A DNA stretch of 64,000 nt, from assembly GCF_001426485.1 (NCBI RefSeq), contig NZ_LMET01000003.1:18913-82912 (forward strand), written 5' to 3'. Under the pieces are notes generated by a model. It was not told where the DNA came from and made no database searches. It saw only the letters and a program-made list of their open reading frames with translations. Shown piece by piece: positions 41,953-51,553 of this stretch (position 1 is its first letter; each line of letters begins with the position of its first letter). The DNA is from Aeromicrobium sp. Root472D3 (GTDB lineage: Bacteria; Actinomycetota; Actinomycetes; Propionibacteriales; Nocardioidaceae). The translations under genes and the position numbers were made by a program.

Positions 41953-43491
41953 GTGAGAACCCGATCGACCGTCGCCGGTGTGCTGGCCGCCGCAGCAGCG
42001 CTCGCGGCGAGCGAGGCGCTCGCCGCGGTGCTCGACCTGCGCGAGTCGCCCGTGCTGTCGGTGGGGCAGTCGGTCATCGCCCTGACGCCCGGTCCGGTCG
42101 CCGAGGCGATCATCGGCGTCGTCGGCACCCGCGACAAGCCGCTCGCCGTCACGAGCGTCGTCATCGCGATCCTGCTGCTGGGCGGGCTCGTCGGGCGCTG
42201 GTGGCCGACCCGCCGGCTGGCGGCCTTCGGCCTGGTCGCGGTGCTGGTCGCCCTGGCGGCGGCCTCGGTGCTGACGCGGCCGTACGCCTCGCCCCAGGGC
42301 GTCTTCGCCGCGGTCGCGGGCGGTGTCGTGCTGATGGGCGTCCTGCAGCTGCTGCTGCCGCCGTCCCACGACCACGGCGCGCCGAAGGACGGCCAGCACG
42401 CCGGTCGCGAGGCCGACCACGATCCCTCGCGTCGCGTCTTCATCCGCACGGCGGCCCTGGTCGCCGCCGCGACCGTCGTCGTCGGCGCGGCGGGCCAGGC
42501 GCTCGCGTCGCGCCACCGGCGTCGTGAGGTCGTCGAGCGGGCCCGTGCCGCCCTGCGCATCCCGGCCCGCGCGGTCGTCGTGCCGGCCGGAGCCGATCTG
42601 CAGGTGCCCGACCAGACGCCGTGGCTGACGCCCAACCGCGACTTCTACCGCATCGACACCTCGCTGCAGGCGCCCCTGATCGACCCCGCCGAGTGGACGC
42701 TGCGCATCCACGGCCTGGTCGACCGCGAGCTGACCCTGACGTACCAGGACCTCCTCGACCGGGGCCTGACCGACGCGTGGATCACGATCTGCTGCGTCTC
42801 CAACGAGGTCGGCGGCGACCTGATCGGCAACACGGTGTGGGGCGGCGTCCCGATCAAGGGCCTGCTCGACGAGGTCGGCGTGCAGGACGGCGCCGACGCG
42901 CTGCTCTCGACGTCCGAGGACGGGTGGACGTGCGGCACGCCGCTCGACGCCCTGACGGACGGCCGCAACGCGCTGCTCGCCCTGACGATGAACGGCGAGC
43001 CGCTGCCGGTGCCCCACGGCTTCCCCGTGCGCCAGGTCGTCCCGGGGCTCTACGGCTACGTCTCGGCGACCAAGTGGGTCACCGACTGGGAGGTCACCCG
43101 GTTCGCCGACTTCGAGGCGTACTGGACGCAGCGGGGGTGGGGTGAGCGCGGGCCGATCAAGACCGAGTCGCGCATCGACGTCCCGCGCGACGGCAGCTCG
43201 GTCGGGGCCGGCCCCGTGACGGTCGCCGGGGTGGCGTGGGCGCAGCACGTCGGCGTCCAGGGCGTCGAGTTCCGTGTCGACGGCGGGCCGTGGCAGCCGG
43301 CGACGCTCGGCGTGGCCGCCAACGCCGACACGTGGGTGCAGTGGACGGGCGAGTGGGACGCCGGGCCCGGCGACCACACGATCGAGGCGCGGGCGACCGA
43401 TGCGACGGGCGAGCCGCAGACCTCGAGGATCGCCGAGGTGCTGCCCGACGGCGCGACGGGCTACCCGCGCAGCAGCGTCCGCGTCAGCTGA
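41953..43491 (+). CDS. Membrane-tethered molybdopterin oxidoreductase (sulfite oxidase fold)
   Basis: 512 residues. Four to five membrane helices (about 5-25, 64-80, 90-108, 117-135 and 165-183). A Tat-like SRRVFIR (159-165) precedes the last one. A sulfite-oxidase-type Mo domain follows (about 220-400) with the Mo-ligating Cys in [17 protein letters not shown] (Cys280/281), then a Mo-co dimerisation domain (about 405-505, [13 protein letters not shown]). The active domain should lie outside the membrane. Substrate could be sulfite or another S/N-oxide; no cytochrome gene is adjacent. GTG 41953 with GGGAGGA. Divergent from ispF. Confidence 0.9.
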   Translation: MRTRSTVAGVLAAAAALAASEALAAVLDLRESPVLSVGQSVIALTPGPVAEAIIGVVGTRDKPLAVTSVVIAILLLGGLVGRWWPTRRLAAFGLVAVLVALAAASVLTRPYASPQGVFAAVAGGVVLMGVLQLLLPPSHDHGAPKDGQHAGREADHDPSRRVFIRTAALVAAATVVVGAAGQALASRHRRREVVERARAALRIPARAVVVPAGADLQVPDQTPWLTPNRDFYRIDTSLQAPLIDPAEWTLRIHGLVDRELTLTYQDLLDRGLTDAWITICCVSNEVGGDLIGNTVWGGVPIKGLLDEVGVQDGADALLSTSEDGWTCGTPLDALTDGRNALLALTMNGEPLPVPHGFPVRQVVPGLYGYVSATKWVTDWEVTRFADFEAYWTQRGWGERGPIKTESRIDVPRDGSSVGAGPVTVAGVAWAQHVGVQGVEFRVDGGPWQPATLGVAANADTWVQWTGEWDAGPGDHTIEARATDATGEPQTSRIAEVLPDGATGYPRSSVRVS

Positions 43492-43506
43492 GCCGCCCCG
43501 CGCGGC

Positions 43507-44745
43507 CTACCAGCGTGCGGTGTCGGCCGGCAGCTTCGTGCTGGTCGGTTGGACGACGTAGACGACGCCACCGCTGCCCTGCATCCACGCCTTCTCGAAC
43601 TGCGCGCGGGAGTAGACGCGGCGCACGGACGAGTTCCTCGCCGCGGCGGGGTCGTTGACGATGACGTCGCCGGTCGCGGTGAACCCGCGCACGACCATCA
43701 GGTGGCCCGGCGTCGACGAGATCGGCGAGCCCGTCAGCTGGCCGCGGCTGAAGGCGACCGACGCGACGAGCGGGATGCCGGAGCGGATGAACGACTCGGC
43801 GTCGCGCAGGGAGTCCAGGCGCGTCACGAACGTGTCGAGCGAGTAGTTGGCGGCGTAGGCGGTGTTGAACGCCCAGTTGCCGGTGCCCTTGTACTGGTGG
43901 TCGTACGTGTAGCGCGCCGCGTGGTCGACGAACGAGTCGGCGTAGCGCGACCACGTGTAGGCCGCCTTCTTCGGGCCCTTGCCGTAGTAGCGCATGACCA
44001 TCGACGTCGACGTCGGCGAGCACCACGCCTCGCCGCCGCCGCCCCACTGCGGGAACTCGCCGCGGTGGATCATCTGCGACGACATCGGCACCGCGAGATC
44101 GGTCGTCGCCGTCATGGTGGTGGCGCTGGTGCCGGTCGCGCGGGTCGTGTAGGTCGCCGCGACGGCGTTGACGGCGTGCAGCGTGGGGGTCGAGCGGCTG
44201 CCCTTGGGGCGGTGCAGCACGACGCGCACCTGGTAGGCGTCGAAGGCCCTGCCGGCGTTGGCCACGACGGTGTCGGTCGAGACGCGCGCGAGGTCGTCGG
44301 TCTGCGCCGAGTACGACGACCGCTTGACCCGCGACGTGCTGCCGGCCCAGCGGGCCACGGAGTCCCAGCTGCCGACCGACGAGCCCTTGCGCACCCGCAC
44401 CTCGATGCGCGCCCACGTGCCACCCGGCGTCGTGACGCTCCACGACGGGATCAGCGACGTGGCGGCGAAGCCGGTCGACTGCCACGGGCCCTGCCACGAG
44501 GCCTTGTCGTACGACTTCTTGCCGCCCGAGACGCGGGGGTCCTTGTACCGGGTCGTGGACGTGCCGGAGCCGATCGTCATCTTTCCGGACTTCGCGGCCA
44601 GGCCCTTGGACGTTCCGAGGCGGAAGTCGGACGTGGACGTCCAGCGGTGGAAGGCGGTCTGGTCGGTCGCGGCCGTCGCGGGGACGGCGGAGACGACGCC
44701 GAGGCCGACGACGGCCGAGGCGAGCAGGGGAGGGATGCGGCGCAT
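43507..44745 (-). CDS. Secreted C39-like papain-fold peptidase
   Basis: 412 residues. Signal peptide (MRRIPPLLASAVVGLGVVSAVPATA). An N-terminal beta-rich domain (about 30-215) has features of the 'FHRW' exo-alpha-sialidase-like N-terminal region found in actinobacterial C39 proteins. The peptidase_C39_2 domain (about 218-400) has Cys242 (GEAWCSPTSTSMVM), His348 (TPGHLMVVRGF) and Asp365 (VNDPAA). It is probably exported and acts on peptides or the cell wall. No ABC exporter is fused or nearby, so it is not a bacteriocin maturation exporter. It converges with the oxidoreductase gene. Confidence 0.87.
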   Translation of the reverse strand: MRRIPPLLASAVVGLGVVSAVPATAATDQTAFHRWTSTSDFRLGTSKGLAAKSGKMTIGSGTSTTRYKDPRVSGGKKSYDKASWQGPWQSTGFAATSLIPSWSVTTPGGTWARIEVRVRKGSSVGSWDSVARWAGSTSRVKRSSYSAQTDDLARVSTDTVVANAGRAFDAYQVRVVLHRPKGSRSTPTLHAVNAVAATYTTRATGTSATTMTATTDLAVPMSSQMIHRGEFPQWGGGGEAWCSPTSTSMVMRYYGKGPKKAAYTWSRYADSFVDHAARYTYDHQYKGTGNWAFNTAYAANYSLDTFVTRLDSLRDAESFIRSGIPLVASVAFSRGQLTGSPISSTPGHLMVVRGFTATGDVIVNDPAAARNSSVRRVYSRAQFEKAWMQGSGGVVYVVQPTSTKLPADTARW

Positions 44746-44848
44746 CGCACCATGGTAGGCCCCGAATGGGGCGCGTGGGGCTGATGTGACAGGTTGCCGT
44801 GCTCCGGACGTCATCGGGCCCGGTGCGCCGAGCCGATAGGGTTGTGCC

Positions 44849-46255
44849 GTGCCATTCCAGCTCTACGACACCGCGTCCCGGCAGATCCGCGCCCTCGACC
44901 CGGTGGTGCCCGGCCGGGTGTCGATCTACCACTGCGGGCTGACGGTGCAGGGCCCCCCGCACATCGGTCACATCCGCAAGGAGGTCGTCTTCGACGTCCT
45001 GCGCCGGTGGCTCGAGCGGTCGGGGCTCGAGGTGTCGATCGTCGCGAACGTGACCGACATCGACGACAAGATCCTGGCCAAGGGCGACGAGCAGGGACGT
45101 CCGTGGTTCGCGGTGGCGTACGAGAACGAGCGGGCGCTGCACGCGGCGTACGAGGTGCTGGGCTGCATCCCCCCGACGTACGAGCCGCGCGCCACCGGCG
45201 TCGTCCCCGAGATGATCGAGATGATGCAGACGCTGATCGAGCGGGGTCACGCCTACGCCGCCGAGGACGGCTCGGGCGACGTGTACTTCGACGTCCGCTC
45301 GTGGCCGTCCTACGGCGAGCTGTCGGGGCAGAGGGTCGACGACATGCTCAACGCCGAGGACGCGCCGCCCGAGGGCAAGCGCGACGGCCGCGACTTCGCG
45401 CTCTGGAAGGGCCACAAGGACGGCGACCCCGAGTCGGCCTCGTGGCCCACGCCGTGGGGTCGCGGACGTCCGGGCTGGCACCTCGAGTGCTCGGCGATGG
45501 CCGCCAAGTACCTCGGCCACGAGTTCGACATCCACGGCGGCGGGCTCGACCTGCGCTTCCCGCACCACGAGAACGAGCTCGCGCAGTCGCGCGCCGCGGG
45601 CCAGCCGTTCGCCCGGGTGTGGATGCACAACGCGATGCTCAACCTGGCCGGCGCCAAGATGTCGAAGTCGGTCGGCAACACGCTGATGGTCAGCGAGGTC
45701 GTCAAGCGCGTGCGACCCATCGCGCTGCGCTACTACCTCGCCGCCTCGCACTACCGCTCGATCGTCGAGTTCAGCGAGGAGTCGCTGGCCGAGGCCGCCA
45801 CGGCGTTCGGCCGCATCGAGGGATTCGTCCGGCGGGCCGCGGCGCTCGCGGGACCGGGCGAGCCCGGCGACGTCCCGGCCGAGTTCGCCGCCGCGATGGA
45901 CGACGACCTGTCGGTGCCCGCCGCGCTGGCGGTGCTGCAGGGGCACGTCACCGACGGCAACTCGCTGCTGACGGCCGGCGACACGGCGGGTGCCGGCGAG
46001 GCGCTGGCGCGCGTGCGGGGCATGCTCGACGTGCTCGGTTTGGACCCACTGTCCCCGACGTGGGATCGTGGGGGTGACGATGCCGCCCAGGTGCAGGTGA
46101 TCGACGCCCTCGTCGAGGGCCTCCTCGAACAGCGCCAGGCAGCACGGGCCGCCAAGGACTTCGCCACCGCAGACCGCGTGCGCGACCAGCTCACGGCGGC
46201 CGGCATCGACATCGAGGACACGCCGCAGGGTGCGCGCTGGTCCGTGAAGGGTTGA
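44849..46255 (+). CDS. cysS: Cysteinyl-tRNA synthetase
   Basis: 468 residues, class Ia. HIGH motif at 38-41 ([14 protein letters not shown]), KMSKS at 270-274, zinc-binding Cys29 and the His-rich segment [11 protein letters not shown]. It is the canonical synthetase and not the MshC paralogue (length and C-terminal DALR region). GTG 44849 follows TAGGGT (44837-44842) by 6 nt, so it is probably leaderless. rlmB follows 4 nt after the stop, the same order as Rv3580c-Rv3579c. Confidence 0.96.
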   Translation: MPFQLYDTASRQIRALDPVVPGRVSIYHCGLTVQGPPHIGHIRKEVVFDVLRRWLERSGLEVSIVANVTDIDDKILAKGDEQGRPWFAVAYENERALHAAYEVLGCIPPTYEPRATGVVPEMIEMMQTLIERGHAYAAEDGSGDVYFDVRSWPSYGELSGQRVDDMLNAEDAPPEGKRDGRDFALWKGHKDGDPESASWPTPWGRGRPGWHLECSAMAAKYLGHEFDIHGGGLDLRFPHHENELAQSRAAGQPFARVWMHNAMLNLAGAKMSKSVGNTLMVSEVVKRVRPIALRYYLAASHYRSIVEFSEESLAEAATAFGRIEGFVRRAAALAGPGEPGDVPAEFAAAMDDDLSVPAALAVLQGHVTDGNSLLTAGDTAGAGEALARVRGMLDVLGLDPLSPTWDRGGDDAAQVQVIDALVEGLLEQRQAARAAKDFATADRVRDQLTAAGIDIEDTPQGARWSVKG

Positions 46256-46259
46256 GACC

Positions 46260-47207
46260 ATGCCGGGCAACAGCAGGCGCAGAGGCGCCATCAACAAGAG
46301 CGGGAAGGGCAACCCCACCGCCGGTTCGGGCGGCCGCCGCCGTCAGGGGCTCGAGGGCAAGGGCCCGACGCCGCGCGCCGAGGACCGCCCCAACCACAAG
46401 CTCTACAAGATGAAGAACGCGACCGCCAAGCGCGAGCAGGCGCGGCCCAAGCGCGCCAAGCCGGGCGAGGCCGCCGAGTGGGTCGCCGGGCGCAACTCGG
46501 TGCTCGAGCTGCTGCGCGCGACCGTCCCGGTGCACGGGCTGTACGTCGCCGAGGGCACCGACCGCGACGAGAAGATCCGCGAGATCTTCAAGCTCGCCGC
46601 CGAGCAGCACGTCAGCCTGCTCGAGATCGGCCGCATCGAGCTGGACAAGCTCACGGGCGGGGCCGTCCACCAGGGCATCGCGGCCAAGCTGAACGCCTAC
46701 GACTACGCCGATCCGCAGGACCTGCTCGACCTCGCGGCCGAGCGCGACGAGCCGGCGCTGATCCTGGTGCTCGACGGCATCACCGACCCGCGCAACCTCG
46801 GCGCGATCATCCGCTCGGCATCGGGCTTCGGTGCGCACGGCGTCGTGATCCCCGAGCGTCGCGCGGCGCAGATCACCGCCGCGGCCTGGAAGACGTCGGC
46901 CGGTGCTGCCGCCCGCGTGCCGGTCGCGCGCGTCACCAACATCACCCGCACGCTCAAGCAGTTCCAGGACGACGGCTGCATGGTCATCGGTCTGGCCGCT
47001 GACGGCACGGTCGACGTCGCCGACTCGCAGATGGTCGACGGCCCGCTGGTCGTCGTGATCGGCAGCGAGGGCAAGGGCCTGTCGCGCCTCGTCGGCGAGA
47101 CGTGCGACGAGATCGTCTCGATCCCGATGAGCACGGGGCTCGAGAGCCTCAACGCCGGCGTGGCCGCGGGCATCGCGCTCTACGCCATCAGCCAGCAGCG
47201 CGGCTGA
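46260..47207 (+). CDS. rlmB: 23S rRNA (guanosine-2'-O-)-methyltransferase RlmB
   Basis: 315 residues. A basic disordered N-terminus (about 1-70, rich in Arg/Lys/Gly) is followed by the SpoU substrate-binding domain (WVAGRNSVLELLRA) and the SPOUT knot: LDGITDPRNLGAIIRSA, VVIGSEGKGLSRLV and IPMSTGLESLNAGVAAGI. It methylates G2251-equivalent of 23S rRNA. Co-directional with cysS, 4-nt gap, a probable operon. A palindromic terminator follows. Confidence 0.95.
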   Translation: MPGNSRRRGAINKSGKGNPTAGSGGRRRQGLEGKGPTPRAEDRPNHKLYKMKNATAKREQARPKRAKPGEAAEWVAGRNSVLELLRATVPVHGLYVAEGTDRDEKIREIFKLAAEQHVSLLEIGRIELDKLTGGAVHQGIAAKLNAYDYADPQDLLDLAAERDEPALILVLDGITDPRNLGAIIRSASGFGAHGVVIPERRAAQITAAAWKTSAGAAARVPVARVTNITRTLKQFQDDGCMVIGLAADGTVDVADSQMVDGPLVVVIGSEGKGLSRLVGETCDEIVSIPMSTGLESLNAGVAAGIALYAISQQRG

Positions 47208-47217
47208 GCGCACCCGT

Positions 47218-47241
47218 ACCCGGCCCCGATCGGGGCCGGGT
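47218..47241 (+). terminator. Terminator of cysS-rlmB
   Basis: Perfect 24-nt palindrome ACCCGGCCCC-GATC-GGGGCCGGGT, 10 nt after the rlmB stop. Confidence 0.88.
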
Positions 47242-47310
47242 GGGTCAGGTCACACGTCCGCGATGTGGCACGGCGACCGGACGCGAGAGGACCGAACTAC
47301 CGTGGAGGAC

Positions 47311-47814
47311 ATGAGCGACGACGACACCGCGATGACCGACCCGGCCGTGCTGCAGAAGTCGTTCCGTGCCGCGATGGGCAACGTCGCCGCGGCGGTGTCG
47401 GTCGTGACGACGTTCCACGACGGCGCCCCGCACGGCGCGACGGTCAGCGCGTTCTCGTCGCTGTCGATGGACCCGCCGATGCTGCTGGTGTCCCTCGACA
47501 ACCGGTCGAGGTTGCTCGCCAAGCTGGCGGTCGGTGCCCGGATCGGGGTCAACGTCCTGGCGGCACACCAGGAGCACGTGGCGATGCGGTTCGCGGGCAA
47601 GGGCGAGGACAAGTTCCTCGACGTGCCGTGGCAGCTCGAGGACGGTGCACCGGCGCTGACCGAGCGTCACGCATGGGTCGCCCTGACGGTCGCGCAGCTC
47701 GTCGTCGCGGGCGATCACACGATCGTGCTCGGCGACGTCGAGGCGGCCGACGCCTCGACGTCCTCGCCGCTGACCTACTGGCAGCGCACCTTCGGCACGC
47801 ACCAGCGCTCCTGA
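47311..47814 (+). CDS. Flavin reductase family protein
   Basis: 167 residues of the FMN-binding split-barrel flavin reductase domain: FRAAMGNVAAAVSVVTT, GATVSAFSSLSMDPPMLLVSLDN, GVNVLAAHQ and VVAGDHTIVLGDVEA. It would reduce FMN/FAD with NAD(P)H for a partner monooxygenase, but none is adjacent. ATG 47311 was preferred to GTG 47302 because TACCGT (47298-47303) ends 7 nt before it and covers the GTG. It converges with the FAD-linked oxidase gene (8-nt gap). Confidence 0.88.
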   Translation: MSDDDTAMTDPAVLQKSFRAAMGNVAAAVSVVTTFHDGAPHGATVSAFSSLSMDPPMLLVSLDNRSRLLAKLAVGARIGVNVLAAHQEHVAMRFAGKGEDKFLDVPWQLEDGAPALTERHAWVALTVAQLVVAGDHTIVLGDVEAADASTSSPLTYWQRTFGTHQRS

Positions 47815-47822
47815 CGCACTGC

Positions 47823-49133
47823 TCAGCCGAGGACGCGGTCGAGGTAGGCGTTGCTGAACGTCCGGCCCGGGTCGAGCTCGTCGCGGACGGCCACGAAGTC
47901 GTCGAACCTCGCGTAGCGCCGCGCGAAGTAGCCCGCGTCGAGCGTGTGGAGCTTGCCCCAGTGCGGGCGTCCCTCGTGCGCCGTGAAGATGTCCTGCGCG
48001 GCGGCGAAGTACGCCCGGTAGTCGCTGCGCCAGTACTGGTGCACCGCGACGTAGCAGTTGTCGCGCTCGTGGCCCGTCGACATCCACACGTCGTCGGCGG
48101 CGGTGAACCGCACCTCGATGGGGAACGAGATGTTCTCGTGCCCCGCGCCGAACCACGCCGCGAGCTCGCCGAGCACGTGCGGCAGGGCCTCGCGGGGCAT
48201 CGCGAACTCGGCCTCGCGGAACCGCACGTCGCGCGACGAGACGAACACCTCGAACGAGTCGTCGACGAACTCGCGGGCGCTCAGCACCGAGGCGGCGACG
48301 CCGTTGACGCGCGGGATCCACGACCTCCTGCGCGCGACGACGCGGTTGATGCCCTCGAAGGCGGTGTTGCTGAGCAGCTCGTCGTCGACCCACCGGCGGA
48401 CGCGCCCGAGCGGACGGCGTGCCGTGCCCTCGGGGACGCGGTTGTTGCGCTTGGTCAGCGTCCTGGTGGTGTGCGGGAACCAGTAGAACTCGAAGTGGTC
48501 GTTGTCGTCGACGAGCGACGGGAGCTGCTCCATGACCGCGGGCAGCGCCATGGGCTCCTCGCGGGCGTGCAGCAGGAACGCCGGCACGCACTGCAGCGTC
48601 ACCTCGGTGACGATGCCCAGCGCGCCGAGCGTCACCCGCGCCGCACCGAACCACGGGTGCTGCTCGTCGATCTCGAGGACGTCGCCCGCCGCGGTGACGA
48701 GCTGCACGGCCACGACGGCCGCCGAGATGCCGAACAGCCGGCCGCCGGTGCCGTGCGTGCCGGTCGAGATCGCACCGGCGACCGACTGGGGGTCGACGTC
48801 GCCGAGGTTGGGCAGCGCGAGCCCCCGGCCGCGCAGCAGGGGGTTGAGGTCGTGCAGCGAGATGCCGGCCTGCACGCGGACGCGCCGGGTCGTGACGTCG
48901 ATTGCGACGATCGCGGTCATGCGGTCGAGCCGCAGCAGCACGCCGTCGGTCGCGCCGATCGTGGTGAACGAGTGGCTCGCGCCGATCGCCTTGACCGGCA
49001 GGCCCGCCGAGACGGCCTCGCGGACCGTCGCGACGACGTCGGCGGTCGACGTCGGGTGGACGGTGCGGACGGGGTGCGACTCGGCGCTGCGGCCCCAGTT
49101 CGTCCAGCGCTCGCGGGTGGCGTGCTCAGCCAA
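47823..49133 (-). CDS. D-arabinono-1,4-lactone oxidase-type FAD oxidoreductase
   Basis: 436 residues of the vanillyl-alcohol-oxidase FAD family. The N-terminal FAD domain has VKAIGASHSFT and GISLHDLNPLL. The C-terminal ALO domain contains HTTRTLTKRNNR, the HWGKLHTLD segment and the terminal DPGRTFSNAYLDRVLG. The His in ASHSF is the usual covalent flavin site. It starts at TTG 49133, overlapping the aldolase-like gene by 8 nt with GGGGAAGA upstream; no better start exists. Substrate is a sugar lactone or an alditol. Confidence 0.87.
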   Translation of the reverse strand: MAEHATRERWTNWGRSAESHPVRTVHPTSTADVVATVREAVSAGLPVKAIGASHSFTTIGATDGVLLRLDRMTAIVAIDVTTRRVRVQAGISLHDLNPLLRGRGLALPNLGDVDPQSVAGAISTGTHGTGGRLFGISAAVVAVQLVTAAGDVLEIDEQHPWFGAARVTLGALGIVTEVTLQCVPAFLLHAREEPMALPAVMEQLPSLVDDNDHFEFYWFPHTTRTLTKRNNRVPEGTARRPLGRVRRWVDDELLSNTAFEGINRVVARRRSWIPRVNGVAASVLSAREFVDDSFEVFVSSRDVRFREAEFAMPREALPHVLGELAAWFGAGHENISFPIEVRFTAADDVWMSTGHERDNCYVAVHQYWRSDYRAYFAAAQDIFTAHEGRPHWGKLHTLDAGYFARRYARFDDFVAVRDELDPGRTFSNAYLDRVLG

Positions 49134-50289
49134 AGTTCTTCCCCTCGCCCCGGTAGGTCGGCACGGTCTCGACGGCGCCGGTCTCGTCGACCATCGCGAC
49201 GGCGTCGAAGCGCTCGCACATCTCGCCGGCCTTGGCGTAGCGCATCACGACCCGGTCGCCGATCGAGAGCGTCCGGGCGGCGCGGCCCTTGACCGGGCTC
49301 TGCACCTCGCCGGCGCCCTCGGTGCCGATCGCGGTCAGGCCCTCGGGCCACGTCGGCAGCGGCTGTCGGTTCTTGGCGGTCGGGCCCGACGCGATGTAGC
49401 CGCCGGCGAACAGGGTCGCGACGTCCTTGGCCGGCCTGCGGACGACCGACAGCACGAAGTACGCGGCGGGGCGCGACTCGAAGGCGTCGTAGCCGTCGAA
49501 CAGCACCGGCGAGAACAGGCCCGACCCGGCGGTCAGCTCGGTGATGGCCGGGTCCTGGCCCGTGACCTCGAGGCTGCCCGTGCCCCCGGCGTTGACGATC
49601 TCGAGCCGCGCGTGCTCGCCGACCGCGCGCACGACGGCGCCACGGCGCTCGAGCAGCTCGGCGGCCGAGCGCCTCTTGACGAGCCGGACGGCGGCCGACG
49701 AGTCGGGCAGGCCGGCGATCTGCGCGTCGTAGAACATCACGCCGACGAGGTCGAAGCCGCGACGCTGCTCGATCGCGGCGGCGAGCCGGCGGGCCTGGCG
49801 CGCGGTGTGGACGGGGGAGCGGCGGACGCCGAGGTGGATCGGTCCGAGCTTCAGCGATGCGTCGACGTCGAGGCAGACGCGGATGGCGGGGTGGTCGCGG
49901 CCGATGAGTGCGTCGACGTGGTCGAGCGACTCGATGCTGTCGACCATGACGGTGATCGCGGCGCGGCGGCGGTCGTCCGCGACCAGATCGCGCAGCGCCT
50001 CGCGGCTCGCGGTGGGGTAGGCCAGCAGGACGTCGTCGACGCCGTGGTCGACGAGCCAGTTCGACTCGGCCAGCGAGTACGACATGACGCCCGCGAAGCC
50101 GTCGCGCTGCAGCGTCCGCTCGACGATCGACCGCACCCGCACCGACTTGCTGGCCACGCGGATCGGGACGCCGCCGGCCCGGCGCACCAGGTCGTCGGCG
50201 TTGGCCCACAGCGCGGGGGCGTCGACGACGGCGAAGGGGGTGTCGATCTCGCTCGTCGCGTGCAGCAGCCGGTCGAAGGGTGCTTCCAT
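49126..50289 (-). CDS. PLP-dependent D-threonine aldolase / D-serine dehydratase-like protein
   Basis: 387 residues. An alanine-racemase-like PLP barrel (about 15-240) with the PLP Lys in IRVASKSVRVRS (Lys48), then a beta domain (about 260-370) of the D-Ser dehydratase-like type. Annotated relatives are called amino acid deaminase/aldolase. ATG 50289 follows CATACT (50301-50296, minus strand) by 6 nt. The sugar-lactone oxidase gene overlaps its stop, so the two form an operon; the joint pathway is not obvious. Divergent from a lipoprotein gene, 53 nt between starts. Confidence 0.83.
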   Translation of the reverse strand: MEAPFDRLLHATSEIDTPFAVVDAPALWANADDLVRRAGGVPIRVASKSVRVRSIVERTLQRDGFAGVMSYSLAESNWLVDHGVDDVLLAYPTASREALRDLVADDRRRAAITVMVDSIESLDHVDALIGRDHPAIRVCLDVDASLKLGPIHLGVRRSPVHTARQARRLAAAIEQRRGFDLVGVMFYDAQIAGLPDSSAAVRLVKRRSAAELLERRGAVVRAVGEHARLEIVNAGGTGSLEVTGQDPAITELTAGSGLFSPVLFDGYDAFESRPAAYFVLSVVRRPAKDVATLFAGGYIASGPTAKNRQPLPTWPEGLTAIGTEGAGEVQSPVKGRAARTLSIGDRVVMRYAKAGEMCERFDAVAMVDETGAVETVPTYRGEGKNFG

Positions 50290-50342
50290 CTCGTCAGTAT
50301 GTCGCACCGGGGATCACCCCCTCGGCCGCCGATACTGGATGG

Positions 50343-51176
50343 ATGCGCGCATGGATCGGAGCTCTCACCCTGGTGGCGGCGTCGTCCGTGCTGGGCGCCT
50401 GCACGTCGTCCGCCGACGGGCCCGCTCCGGCCCCGACGTCGCCCGCCCCGACGGCCGAGGCGTCGACGACCCTGACGGCCCAGGGCATCGACTGGCCCCG
50501 TGCGGGCTCGCCCCTGCCGGTGGCCGATCCGCCGGCGGCGCCGGACGGCTTCGGCGCCGCCCTGGTCACCCGCATGGCCGACGTCCTCACCACGTGGGCG
50601 GGTGCCACGACCGTCGACCCCGACGTCTGGCACGTCGAGACGCCCGCGGACGCCGTCGTCGACGCGCTGCCGCCGGCCGTGGGCGCGGCGCTGACCCGGC
50701 AGGCGGCCGACGCGGTCTCGCCCGGCCTCGCGGTGGCCAACGTCTTCGGCGACGACGTCGAGGTGATCGGCGAGCCCGCCGTCACGACGGCGTGGAGGGT
50801 GACGACCAAGGACGACGACGCGGGACAGCAGTACGTCGTCGTGCAGCTGCAGACGCGTGCGGCGTACGAGGTGCGGTTGGGCGACGACGGGCCCACGAGG
50901 GTCGTCGGCGTGCTGCGGGTGCACGGCCTCAGCGCGTACCCGGGCACGGAGGACGACTTCGGCGTCACGACGGGCTGGCAGGAGTTCGGCGCCGGCGACT
51001 GCGCCCTGGCCGTCGACGACGCGCTCGTGCCCGACAACGACCTCGACAAGGCCGCCGCCGACCTCGCGACGTTCGTCGACGTCGGCGACCAGCCGGACGT
51101 GCGCATGCCGGCGCTCGACGACGAGGAGAAGGTCGACGACGCCTACCGCGACCGCTGCCGCGACGGCACGACCTGA
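50343..51176 (+). CDS. Putative lipoprotein, 277 residues
   Basis: Lipoprotein signal MRAWIGALTLVAASSVLGAC with the lipid-modified Cys at 20, then a Pro/Ala/Thr-rich linker and an acidic mature domain with one late Cys pair (about 223 and 273). I do not recognise the domain. ATG 50343 follows GATACT (50331-50336) by 6 nt, so it is probably leaderless. The only neighbours are the divergent aldolase gene and tRNA-Thr. Confidence 0.75.
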   Translation: MRAWIGALTLVAASSVLGACTSSADGPAPAPTSPAPTAEASTTLTAQGIDWPRAGSPLPVADPPAAPDGFGAALVTRMADVLTTWAGATTVDPDVWHVETPADAVVDALPPAVGAALTRQAADAVSPGLAVANVFGDDVEVIGEPAVTTAWRVTTKDDDAGQQYVVVQLQTRAAYEVRLGDDGPTRVVGVLRVHGLSAYPGTEDDFGVTTGWQEFGAGDCALAVDDALVPDNDLDKAAADLATFVDVGDQPDVRMPALDDEEKVDDAYRDRCRDGTT

Positions 51177-51206
51177 TCGTGTGGCCGGGCCTGGCGCGGC
51201 CCCGGA

Positions 51207-51263
51207 GATGTCGGCACCTGGGGAGGTCGCGGGGTGCCGCAGACGTGCGCAACCGCCGACATC
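51207..51263. other. Structured intergenic segment before tRNA-Thr
   Basis: Outer arms GATGTCGGC (51207-51215) and GCCGACATC (51255-51263), with an alternative inner hairpin CGGCACC/GGTGCCG (51212-51218 with 51233-51239). It may terminate the lipoprotein transcript. In the 377-nt gap 51177-51553 the only other items are the tRNA and its promoter; 51391-51540 shows nothing. Confidence 0.5.
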
Positions 51264-51317
51264 GTGTCGGGCTCGTTCGGCAACCCCCTACGATGGAGCT
51301 TCGGGCCCAGCCCGTAC

Positions 51318-51390
51318 GCCTCTGTAGCTCAGTCGGTAGAGCGCCTTACTTGTAATAAGGATGTCGCGGGTTCGAATCCTGTCGGAGGCT
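51318..51390 (+). tRNA. tRNA-Thr (anticodon TGT)
   Basis: 73-nt cloverleaf. Acceptor stem GCCTCTG/CGGAGGC (one G-T), D arm GCTC..GAGC, anticodon stem CCTTA/TAAGG with loop CTTGTAA (anticodon TGT, reading ACA) and T arm with GGTTCGAATCC. CCA is not encoded (CCCA follows). A -10 (TACGAT, 51289-51294) lies 24 nt upstream. Confidence 0.95.
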
Positions 51391-51553
51391 CCCAGTCGTG
51401 GCGGCCTGCATCGTCCACCCGGCGCCGCCCGACAGCCGCGAGTCCGAGGCCGTCGAGGGTCGTGAGCAGCACGACAAGCGGATGGGGCGTGAGGTGCGCT
51501 CCGCATGGCGTCATCTGCGACAACCTGACCTGTCTCGCCGATAGTCTGCCGCC

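Noticed and set aside
43484..46318. A 944-codon minus-strand frame across cysS and the C39-like gene
   Set aside because: It is a shadow of cysS and of the peptidase gene in another frame; its sequence shows no recognisable fold.
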